Below, piece after piece: positions 20,593-29,552 of a stretch of 64,000 nucleotides of DNA (positions within the stretch are counted from its first letter, which is position 1; every line of letters starts with the position of its first letter). The translations under genes and the position numbers were made by a program. The notes below the pieces were generated by a model that did no database searches, was not told where the DNA came from, and saw nothing but the letters and a program-made list of their open reading frames with translations. The DNA comes from Amoebophrya sp. A120 (taxonomy: Eukaryota > Sar > Dinophyceae > Syndiniales > Amoebophryaceae), in contig CAJINV010000001.1 in NCBI GenBank assembly GCA_905178155.1, positions 7,199,794-7,263,793 on the forward strand, in the 5' to 3' direction.

Positions 20593-23500
20593 ATGCAGGG
20601 TTCGTCTTTCAGCACCGCCGGTGCGCAACGCGGCCCTGCGGAGAGTATCGCCGAGCTTCAGCGGTATCCGGACCAGATTCGAAACGTGTGCCTGATTGCG
20701 CATGTGGATCATGGGAAGACGAGTCTGTGCGACAGCTTGGTGGCGACAAACGGATGGATCTCTCGAAAAGTTGCTGGGTCCCTTCGTTTTTTGGACTCGC
20801 GAGAAGACGAACAGGCACGCATGATCACGATGAAGTCGTCGGCCATATCTCTCTGCTACAAGTATCAGGCGCTCAGCACTGAAACAACTACTTCTACCCC
20901 AGGCTCTAGCTCTTCTACACCCAGGAATAATGCAGGGCCACCAGCAAAACCAAAAGCGGAAGACAACAAAGGTAATTCTCCTTCTGCACCCTCGGCGGAG
21001 GGAACATCAACTACTGCACCAGGAATAAAGAACAAGACCGAAGACGGCAAGCAGAAGTTTTTGATCAATGTCGTGGACTCGCCCGGCCACGTGGATTTTA
21101 CCTCCGAGGTCTCCACCGCCACGCGGCTCGCGGACGGTGCCATCGTACTGGTGGACGTGGTGGAGGGGATGAGCTCGCAAACGAGGGAGGTGTTGCGACA
21201 GGCGTGGCGGGACCAGCTGCGAACCATCCTCGTCCTGAACAAGATGGACCGTCTCTTCATCAACCTGAAGCTCAGTGCGGACGAGGCCTACCTGCACGTG
21301 ATGAAGGTGATCCAGCAGGTGAACGCGGCCGCCGCGGAATTACTGATGGCGGACGTTCTCTCGAAGCACGATACTTCAGCGCAAACTTCCTCATCAAAAC
21401 AAACTACACCAGCGGAAATAAAATCTTCGCAGCAGGAAAATGAACACGACCAGACAAGCTCGTCGCTCGACGCAGCTGCGCAGCATGCGCTCGACTTCGA
21501 CGAGGAATTGGAGCAACGGTGGACCTACCACCCAGCGAAAGGCAATGTCCTGTTCACCAGCGCCATGCACGGGTGGGGGTTTTCCATCCAGAAGTTCGCG
21601 CATTTCATGAGCCGCCGCATGGGGTGCAGCGCCAACGTGCTGCAGAAGACGTTGTGGGGCGACTTTTGGTACCACCCCAAGGAACGCAAAGTGATGCGCC
21701 GCAAGCCCACGGACGGGCCGGAGAAGCGCGTCATGTTTGCCCAGATGTGCCTCGACACCATCTTCCGCTTCTACCAAGCCACCGGCACTTTTGACAATAG
21801 CGACAACGCTGCCGTGTCAGGAGCCGGCGCCTCGCAACAACAGTCTACGAAAGACAAGAACCTACCGGGGAGCGTGGATCTGCCTTTGCTGGAAAAGTTG
21901 TGTCGCCCAGTGCCGGAGCTCGCGCACGTGGATCTCACAAAATTACGGTCGGGTTGTGTCCGCGAATTGCTGGGAACTTGGTTGCCGCTAGGCGACTGCG
22001 TGCTGCGCGCTGCCGTGGAGTGTCTGCCTGGTCCACGGGAAGCTGCGAAATACCGCATCCCCTTCCTTTTGGAATATCCCTTGCCAGCCGGTCTGGACCG
22101 CGACGGAGGTGTTGCGACTTTGCGTGGTGGTGGTACTTCTAAAGTATCCGGAACTAGGGCGGCGGCGTCCTACCTTTCCAGTGCTGTCAGCACGCTGGCA
22201 AACAAGGTGGGAATTACGACAAGCGCAAACGCAGAAGTTGATTCCGCGACCGGTGCGGCGCTGGCAGCCGCGCTCCTCCATTGTGATGACGACCATGGTA
22301 GCGGCATCAGTACAGAAGTATCATCCACCACGACTGCGGTGGAAAAAAATGTGCCCGCAGTTGCGTACGTTACGAAGTACCTCGGTGCCGATTTGTCCCG
22401 GGGAGTTTTGCTCGGCGACCGTCTTGTCCACGGAAACGAAGAGTCCGATTTTGTGGGGATGTGCCGCGTGTTTGCCGGCTGTTTGAAACCGGGCATGCTG
22501 ATGATGCAGGCCACGCGGCGTAGTGTCCGCGGGACGAGTAGTAGTGGCAACACCAAAGCACGCAACGTCGACCATCAGCAGGGACTGATTGCAACACCAC
22601 CAGAGCCCACGTCAACAAGTGCGACGAGTTGCATCGCGGCTACCGACAAAGGTACAACTAAACACGCCGATGCTCCTGCGGCTTTGTCGTCGGAGTGGAA
22701 GCAGGACCGGGTGGATGCCCAAGCGAAAATTCCACAGATGGCCACCGTCTCGGGTATGACCAGTCCTTTGGAAATTGTGTCTCCGTCGTCCCGCGGAAGT
22801 CCGGCCGTGCTCGCCACCCCGCCGGACGACTGGGTTGTGGTCCCCGAGAACAAGGACCCGGATGAGCAAGATGTTGGTGTTGATCGCGCCGGCGGCAGCT
22901 CCGCCGACTCCGCCGGTTCGGAGGAGAACAACAGTACCTCGGTGCTGCTGCGCGATTGGACCACACTGAAAGTGGCGAAGGTGTACATTCTGATGGGCTC
23001 CTCCCTGATGCCGTGCGAACAAGCGCCCGCGGGCTCCGTGGTTGCCATCAGCTTCGAGAACTCGCGCACCGCGATCCATCGGACCGACCGCTACTTGACA
23101 CTCGTGCAGCTGACGGAGGACACCCGAACCCGGATGCGGAAATTCAACCACGTTCTGCAGCAACACAATCTGGCCACGAGCAGTGATGGAGCTGCGAAGA
23201 AGCAGGCAAATCAGAAGCTGGAGCTGAACGGCGCGAACTGGCTGCCGATCTTCAAGAGTCCATACGCCGCCCGCTCGTTTGCGATTGTGAAAGTTTCCGT
23301 GGAAACCAAGCTGCTGGAGTACCGCGGTTTTTTGGAGCGGGGTCTGGCCCTGTTGCACCGTTCTGACCCTAGCCTGGACGTGGCGACCCGGGCCTCCGGC
23401 GAGAACGTGATTGGGTGTTGCGGCGACGAGCACCTTCGGCGGTGTCTGAAGGATCTGCAGCAGTTGTACCTGCCGCCGCACGTGGCGATTTCGGTCAGCG

Positions 23501-24570
23501 AGCCGCTTGTCGCGCTCCGGGAAACCATTACCGCGCCGAAGCCGGGTTTTGGCTCGGACCTGCTCACGCTGCCCTGGCAGAAAGCCTCCAGCCGGCCCGG
23601 GGCCGCCGGAGCGGGAGATGGAGCGACTGCAAGCAGCGGGTCCTCGTCCGCGAGCGCCTCTTCTTACCCTGTGATCAAGCACGTCAAGGATCTGCTCTCC
23701 TTCCGCATGCGCGCGGAAAAGCTGCCCCCGCCTGTCGATGCGAGTGACGGCACGGCCGCCCAGGAGGACGAGACGGAGGCCCAGTTCCGGGAGCGCGTCG
23801 GCGCCTTCTTGCCGCATCTGCTCGCAGTGCGGGCGAGCAAGGGTGCCCGCACCGCGCTCAGTTGCGAGGCGGCCCTGGGCGAGGACGATGGCTGGATCAC
23901 CGGGGCTTTAATCACCGGGTTTGAGATCGCGTCCGTCCGGGGGCCGCTCTGCGACGAACCCGTTGTCGACGTCCACTTCATCGTCGAAAGCATCGAGAAG
24001 AAACCGTCCAAAGACCAGGCTTCAACATCTACTTCTTCGCAGTCGATATCACGCCACCAACTGGGAGGACACATGATCTCTGCCGTGCGGGATGCGTGCA
24101 TGGACGCGATGCTGCGACGCTCCACGGCGCGCATTGCGGAGCCGGTTTTGCTGCTGGACTTGCAGTGCGAAGGCTCGTCGATGGGCAAGGTGTACGGTGT
24201 GCTGGGCAAGCGCCGCTGCCAGACCCTGGAGGAGGGCTTCCGCGAGGGGACGTCCGTCTTTCTGTTGAAAATCAAGCTGCCGATGGTGGAAAGCTTTAAC
24301 CTGAGCAACGAAATCCGGCATGTGGCCTCTGGGGAGGTGCACTACCATGCGCGGTTTTTTGGCTTTGAAATGATAGAGGAAGACCCTTTCGCCGAGCAGG
24401 CGCGCACTCAGGAGGACGTGGAAATCGAAGGGGACAACTTATCGGAGGCGGCGACGCAAAACATACCGCGGAAAATTCTCACCTCGGTTCGCAGGCGCAA
24501 AGGCCTTGCGATTGATGAGCGAGTGGTCAAAGACGGCACAAAACAACGCAACCTGACGAAAATGAAATGA
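20593..24570 (+). CDS. EFL1: ribosome-assembly GTPase EFL1/Ria1 (EF-2 family)
   Basis: A single exon of 1325 codons. EFL1 works with SBDS to release eIF6 from the pre-60S ribosomal subunit in the cytoplasm (family knowledge). The GTPase motifs are clear: G1 in CLIAHVDHGKTSL (residues 33-45), G3 in DSPGHVDF (about 162) and G4 in LNKMDRL (about 217). The C-terminal EF-G domain IV/V region is recognisable (GCCGDEHLRRCLKDLQQLY, and later SGEVHYHARFFGFEMIEEDP). The tail DERVVKDGTKQRNLTKMK is typical of EFL1 and absent from EF-2. Several Ser/Thr/Gly-rich inserts (about residues 95-150, 250-300, 540-590 and 650-790) make it longer than the roughly 1100-residue human protein. The absence of introns in 4 kb contrasts with most of its neighbours. 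Confidence 0.93.
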   Translation: MQGSSFSTAGAQRGPAESIAELQRYPDQIRNVCLIAHVDHGKTSLCDSLVATNGWISRKVAGSLRFLDSREDEQARMITMKSSAISLCYKYQALSTETTTSTPGSSSSTPRNNAGPPAKPKAEDNKGNSPSAPSAEGTSTTAPGIKNKTEDGKQKFLINVVDSPGHVDFTSEVSTATRLADGAIVLVDVVEGMSSQTREVLRQAWRDQLRTILVLNKMDRLFINLKLSADEAYLHVMKVIQQVNAAAAELLMADVLSKHDTSAQTSSSKQTTPAEIKSSQQENEHDQTSSSLDAAAQHALDFDEELEQRWTYHPAKGNVLFTSAMHGWGFSIQKFAHFMSRRMGCSANVLQKTLWGDFWYHPKERKVMRRKPTDGPEKRVMFAQMCLDTIFRFYQATGTFDNSDNAAVSGAGASQQQSTKDKNLPGSVDLPLLEKLCRPVPELAHVDLTKLRSGCVRELLGTWLPLGDCVLRAAVECLPGPREAAKYRIPFLLEYPLPAGLDRDGGVATLRGGGTSKVSGTRAAASYLSSAVSTLANKVGITTSANAEVDSATGAALAAALLHCDDDHGSGISTEVSSTTTAVEKNVPAVAYVTKYLGADLSRGVLLGDRLVHGNEESDFVGMCRVFAGCLKPGMLMMQATRRSVRGTSSSGNTKARNVDHQQGLIATPPEPTSTSATSCIAATDKGTTKHADAPAALSSEWKQDRVDAQAKIPQMATVSGMTSPLEIVSPSSRGSPAVLATPPDDWVVVPENKDPDEQDVGVDRAGGSSADSAGSEENNSTSVLLRDWTTLKVAKVYILMGSSLMPCEQAPAGSVVAISFENSRTAIHRTDRYLTLVQLTEDTRTRMRKFNHVLQQHNLATSSDGAAKKQANQKLELNGANWLPIFKSPYAARSFAIVKVSVETKLLEYRGFLERGLALLHRSDPSLDVATRASGENVIGCCGDEHLRRCLKDLQQLYLPPHVAISVSEPLVALRETITAPKPGFGSDLLTLPWQKASSRPGAAGAGDGATASSGSSSASASSYPVIKHVKDLLSFRMRAEKLPPPVDASDGTAAQEDETEAQFRERVGAFLPHLLAVRASKGARTALSCEAALGEDDGWITGALITGFEIASVRGPLCDEPVVDVHFIVESIEKKPSKDQASTSTSSQSISRHQLGGHMISAVRDACMDAMLRRSTARIAEPVLLLDLQCEGSSMGKVYGVLGKRRCQTLEEGFREGTSVFLLKIKLPMVESFNLSNEIRHVASGEVHYHARFFGFEMIEEDPFAEQARTQEDVEIEGDNLSEAATQNIPRKILTSVRRRKGLAIDERVVKDGTKQRNLTKMK

Positions 24571-25085
24571 TGTCAGAGGACTTGAATCTTCGACTTCTTG
24601 CACAAATAATACCGAGATCAAGAACACATCGACGAATGATGACTTTCATCTTGTTCAAAGAAACATACGCGACAATTTCAAAAAACTCTCTGAGAAACAA
24701 CTACAACGCCGATTTCACAAACAGAAGAAAATCTTTTGTTCTTCTACGCGAATTGTAGACCACGCTGACCCTGATATCCATCCAATGATCGATGCGTTGC
24801 AACAGGTCCACCGGCATCCCCATACTATGATATTCTCTTCTTGTCGACCATGATGATGAACATGAACCCCATGATGATAGATTCCCATTTCTCTCGAATA
24901 AGATTCACCAATGAGATTTGATCTTCGTCTATGAATTTCGAATTCGATGTGGAAAAGGAAATCCGATATTGATGGATGAAATATGAATCAATATGAGATT
25001 AGAGTTGCAGATGACATGAAAGATCAATGGAGAGAAGGAAATCAATGAGATTGCGATGGATCTTGTAGGGTCTTGAAATCTGACG

Positions 25086-25123
25086 CCATGCCCGGGCATG
25101 GTAAGAAAGAAAGAAAGAAAGAA
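25086..25123. repeat. 16-bp palindrome followed by (GAAA)n tract
   Basis: CCATGCCCGGGCATGG (25086-25101) is a perfect palindrome. It is followed directly by about five GAAA units. A reversed (CTTT)n tract lies at 25988-26013, so about 0.9 kb of AT-rich sequence is framed by inverted simple repeats. Confidence 0.8.
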
Positions 25124-25987
25124 TCAATATGAAAGATATGGAATTTTCAATTTTAGTATGATTTTGTCATGTAATTTTATTTCTTCCTCTTCTATGTTGT
25201 CGGGGTATCTATGATTGAAGAAATTGGTCTTAGATCCGATCTGAGGATATTAATTCTCACAAATTTTCCGTCATTTTTGATTTTTTTATCAATCATTCAT
25301 TTCTTCAGAATGAAATATTTTTTTTTGGAGATTTTCCCGAAATTCAGATTTTTTCTTTCATCAATGAATAATTCGAAATATCGATTCTCTCATGGAATAT
25401 AGGAAGGATCTGGAATAATATCGGTTTCCCATTCTTTTCTATGTCTATGTTATGTTCGAAATTGATTATAGATTTTTGATAATATGACAATTTTTTTTTT
25501 CGAAATCATCGAAAATCGGAAATTGAAAAAATGAAATCTGAATGAATATATCCCATATTCAACCCATCATGAAGATTTTTTGAAATTCTTTAAAAAAAAC
25601 CATAGATTCATCCAAGAAGATTTTTATTTTAAGAATTTTTCGAGATTCATCATAATATTTTTCGATATTTCAATTTTTGGGATCTTGAATCATTGATATC
25701 ATCATTGATATTATATTCCGATTTTGAAAAATTTTTGAAAATAAGAGATCCAAAAAAAAATTGTGTCGGATATTTTCTTCATGATCTATATCCGAATAAG
25801 ACAGAAAGAATCAATAATTATTACATAAAAAATTTTCAAAAAGTGTTAGAATTCCGACATCAATCCAACATAAGAATCTCGGAATACAATTCGATCGAAT
25901 CAACTAGGAAAATTCAACCTTGATCTTCATCGAAAAATCCAATATTGGAAAATATTTCTTCATTTGTTATCGAATATCCTTAATATC

Positions 25988-26013
25988 TTCCTTTCTTTCT
26001 TTCTTTCTTTCTT
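25988..26013. repeat. (CTTT)n simple repeat
   Basis: About six CTTT units, in the opposite orientation to the GAAA tract near 25103. It is followed by a GGCCATG word that weakly mirrors the palindrome at the other end. Confidence 0.75.
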
Positions 26014-26900
26014 GTCATATCTGGCCATGATTCTAATTATCGATCGGTTTTATCCCGATCCTTATCCTCCTTGGATGAAGATTCTAATCGAATCGGAGAA
26101 TCATCAATTCATATGTCTCTATCAAGAATTTTGATAAAATGATGATGGGATCGAAGGTGGCCGTGGCTGGCCGGCACACAGACGACGCGGAGAGGGCAGC
26201 TCAAGCACATTTTTTTTCATCGACCCGGCCGTTGGATGAGAAGTTATTTAGCCTTGCAATTCCGAATCATTTGTGTGGTATCATTTTCATTTTCTTGCCT
26301 TTTGATAGTTCTTTATAAATTTGGTTTATTCGCCGGACTCGGTCGCTTGAAGTTCTTGTTTTTCTTCAACAGGTCTGATCCTGAGTCAGTCGACAAGTCA
26401 TTCATAGGATTTTTTTATGTCAGTTGGGTCTCATTGTATCTCGAGAACCAGAACCGTGGGGGTTCGGTTGAGTTAGCAGTTGTCCGACACATATTGTGTG
26501 TTGCCTCTGGCACCAAGTCCCACGTGGTCCCACAGGGTTGTTGCAGGGTGCCGGTGGTGTTGATGGGATGTCTCCAAAAGATATAGGAGTCCTTCCATGC
26601 TTCCCGCACGCTCGCACCGATGTGATAACCCGGGTCCAGTAGCACTTCTGAATCTGTAACGCGCTATGAAAGGAAAAAAGTGTTACACCTACAGTAGATT
26701 CAGTCTGTGCTCTTTCTTGCAGAGCAAGCGAGACAAAGAAGCTTCACGATGCGCATTTTCCCTGTTGATCTTCTTCGCATTTGTTCTACAAATTTTTCTC
26801 GTCTCTTCTTTGTCATGCCGGCCGACTCTCGTGGCCCCTGAATAATTCAAAGGTAGAAGCCACACAGACGTGCTATAAACTCTGTGCGGCTAAGAGAAAT

Positions 26901-29063
26901 CTACGAAGAAATAAAGTGTGTAACTGCAAGACTTTTTTCTCGAAATACAGCGTTGTCGAAGTACAGCAGCTGGCCCGCCCGAAGCACAGGCAAGAGAAAG
27001 ACCGAGCACACCGCCAGGACCTCAAGAACCATGCACTCAGTGGAACGGCACAGGAGGGTGTAGTTCGTCGGCACGAGCGGGCCTGAAGGGGCGTGGGGGT
27101 CAAGATACACCCGGAAGTAGACCACAAATCCGAGTAGTACGAATAGCGTGTTAAAGAGCCACGCCAACAGAACCACGAGGGCGCGCGCAGCAAGTCCTGC
27201 CAAAAAGGTGTCATTCTGCTCAAGCATCAGCGCCCGTTTCTGGCAGCTCGATAAATGGCTCCCCGTAGCCGGATCATAATGTACTTCCCACCAGGGCTGG
27301 TCTTTTCTTATCCCCTCGACGTGGTACGTGGAGCCGCCGGTGGGCAGGCCGAACAGCTGGAATCCAAATAGAACTGGAACACCCTCACCCAGAAAAATCT
27401 GCACTGTTTCGAACATGAGCATTAGGGCCATGCCGGTAGGGGCGAAAAGGTTGTGCGACAGCTCCAACACTTTCATGTAGCGTCGCTTGCGCGACTCTGT
27501 CACGTGGCGGAGAAGCTTCGCAGGGTGCTTTAGAAGGTTGCTTTGCCGCGGAGCCTCGGCAGGAGATGTTGTTTTTTCCACCGCTGCTTCTTTCGTATCC
27601 CCATCCTTCTCCCCCCCTTGCTGCTCGGCCTCGTAGTCGTAACTCTCTATCGCCGGCGCCTCAGCCGGATACTCCTGCTCTATCACGGTGTCGAGGCGCC
27701 CAATTTCCTCTTCATCAAACGAGGCGGCAGGCATCGCTGCGGTGAGAATGAAACAGATCGCCGGAACGAGCAACAGCACCGTGCGAAGGATGGTTTCATT
27801 ATGGGTCTGGGTGACCGCGAAGTCCATCCCGAGATCGATCGCCTGGGACTGTTTCATGAAGCACCAGGGGGAGTGCAGCAAGAACGTGTACTGACTCAGA
27901 ATGAGGCACACCCCTGCGAGAATGAAACACGAAGAGAAGATGATACCCTCGGGAGAATTTTGTACCTGGCACACGGAGCTGAGTGTGCCGCGCTTCGCGA
28001 AGTTCCAGGGTAGCACGTAGTATTCCTCGAGTGCCATGGTTTCCACGAGCCGCCCCATGCCGCGCCGACGGAGTTCGACCACGTCCTCTGCGGTGGGAAA
28101 GAGCGGGGGAAACAGGACCAGCTTCAGCGGCAACAGGGAGGAAAACAGCACCGCGAGGAAAGCTATTAGGGTGAACAACGCGCTTCTCTGCGCGTCGGTG
28201 CGAAGGATTCCCAGGAGGACGGACGCCATTTTCTGGGAGACTCTCTCATTTATGGCTCCGACGTCGCGTATGCGCTGTATTGCATCGGTAGTGTTGTCTT
28301 GCAGCGAATGCGCGAACTCCAGTGCTGTAGTACGCTTGTCGGCCGGCCCATCGACGGCGCGGAGGGACTGCAACTCCGCAGCTTGCTGCTGTAATTGCTG
28401 TTCCATCTCTTCCATCTTCCGGGCCATGGCCGGTACCAAATCTTCCACGTTGTTGGACACTCCTCCTTCCCTCGGTAGTGGCGGTGATGCTGCCCCGCCG
28501 CGATCTATTTTGCTCTCTTGCTGTAGGGCGGGGTCGCTTTCTTGGATATGTTCAGGTTCGTCGGCCTGGTGCTGCGCTTCTAGCGCTGCAACACGCGGTC
28601 GCGGCTGTAGGTCGGCAATCTCGGCGGCCATGTCCCTCGTGGATTCTTGTTCCTGGGGTGCAAGCAGAAAGGAATCCGGACGATCCGCTTCGGAAATCTC
28701 GGCTTCTGCTTGTCCCCGCTGTGTATGTCCATCCAGTAGCTCCTCTTCTCGCTCACTGTCCCTCGGCTGTTCTTGTTCGCTGTCATGCTGATGCTTCGTG
28801 TCTGCGATAAGCTCACCTTTACTGTTTCCTGTCGGCTTCAATTTTCGTACGGCTTGAAGCTGATGCCCGTGCTTGTCTGCCGCTGTATCCAGGTCTGCAT
28901 GCGTCGTGGCCTCGTGGTACGGGTTCGCCGTAGTACTTACGACACGATGCACAAGAAGATAGAGCTGAAACACTAACGACCGAGGACGTCGAGATACTCG
29001 CGCACCACGGAGGTCGAGTGCTCGGACACCGTGAAAGGGAAGCGGGTAAGGAAGTCTCATCAT
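26901..29063 (-). CDS. six-pass membrane protein with N-terminal coiled coil, unknown family
   Basis: One open frame of 720 codons from an ATG at 29063. The first half is Glu/Gln/Asp-rich and polar, with a coiled-coil stretch (MARKMEEMEQQLQQQAAELQ, about residues 215-235). The second half has about six membrane segments, for example ALFTLIAFLAVLFSSLLPL, IIFSSCFILAGVCLILSQY, TVLLLVPAICFILTAAMP, ALMLMFETVQIFL, VVLLAWLFNTLFVLLGFVV and VLEVLAVCSVFLLPVL. An acidic loop separates segments 3 and 4. A donor-like GTAAGTAC near 28939 may mark a short intron, so the N-terminal 50-120 residues are unsure. No known transporter or channel motif is seen. It is the first gene of the - strand array. Confidence 0.65.
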   Translation of the reverse strand: MMRLPYPLPFHGVRALDLRGARVSRRPRSLVFQLYLLVHRVVSTTANPYHEATTHADLDTAADKHGHQLQAVRKLKPTGNSKGELIADTKHQHDSEQEQPRDSEREEELLDGHTQRGQAEAEISEADRPDSFLLAPQEQESTRDMAAEIADLQPRPRVAALEAQHQADEPEHIQESDPALQQESKIDRGGAASPPLPREGGVSNNVEDLVPAMARKMEEMEQQLQQQAAELQSLRAVDGPADKRTTALEFAHSLQDNTTDAIQRIRDVGAINERVSQKMASVLLGILRTDAQRSALFTLIAFLAVLFSSLLPLKLVLFPPLFPTAEDVVELRRRGMGRLVETMALEEYYVLPWNFAKRGTLSSVCQVQNSPEGIIFSSCFILAGVCLILSQYTFLLHSPWCFMKQSQAIDLGMDFAVTQTHNETILRTVLLLVPAICFILTAAMPAASFDEEEIGRLDTVIEQEYPAEAPAIESYDYEAEQQGGEKDGDTKEAAVEKTTSPAEAPRQSNLLKHPAKLLRHVTESRKRRYMKVLELSHNLFAPTGMALMLMFETVQIFLGEGVPVLFGFQLFGLPTGGSTYHVEGIRKDQPWWEVHYDPATGSHLSSCQKRALMLEQNDTFLAGLAARALVVLLAWLFNTLFVLLGFVVYFRVYLDPHAPSGPLVPTNYTLLCRSTECMVLEVLAVCSVFLLPVLRAGQLLYFDNAVFREKSLAVTHFISS

Positions 29064-29552
29064 GTCATGACCTTGCAGACAAAAACTGGGTCTCCAACTT
29101 TTCTTGTGCTGTGAGCGTTGCGCTGTGCCACTGGTTCCCGCGTTGTAATTCCGATGAATTCCTTTACGTTTACTCGCTCTACGTTATAACATTGCTACTC
29201 AATCGCTCAATGAATTGGCTTTGTAGCTACGCATCGAGGCTTCAAAAAAGCAAGGTTGCAAGATCGGTTAAGCGGGGGACGATCGTTCACTCGGCAAGGA
29301 AAGGGGAGAAGGAACACGAGGATCTGCTTTTGCTTTTGTCTGCCTGATAAACAGAGGTGGTTTTGTTTTTTGCAAGCTCAACGATCTCATTAAAAAAAAG
29401 CAAGAACGTGAAGAAAAACGTTCTGTGATCATGATAGTGAGGATTTCATAACTTTTGCCCAATTAAGTGCCAGTGCTTGGCCGCGTCTTTCTTTAATAAG
29501 GAGCGGGAATTCAGCTTGATGCTGTACTGATCGAGCTATTTTTCGTTGTTTC
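29064..29552. other. intergenic spacer
   Basis: About 490 bases between two co-directional - strand genes, with nothing recognisable. Confidence 0.4.

Larger units (their letters stand above)
24571..26900. other. convergent strand-switch region with AT-rich low-complexity block
   Basis: All genes to the left point right and all genes to the right point left, so both arrays end here. From about 24770 to 26150 the sequence is strongly AT-rich. It is full of short GAT/ATC/TTC words and homopolymer runs, quite unlike the flanking coding DNA. Open frames up to 76 codons occur (such as 25693-25923) but show no domain. At 26150-26900 the composition returns to normal; a 116-codon open frame at 26236-26586 has no recognisable domain. 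I call no gene. Confidence 0.7.

Noticed and set aside
26236-26586. 116-codon + strand open frame in the convergent region
   Set aside because: No domain is recognisable. The hydrophobic start and mixed remainder fit chance in low-complexity DNA.
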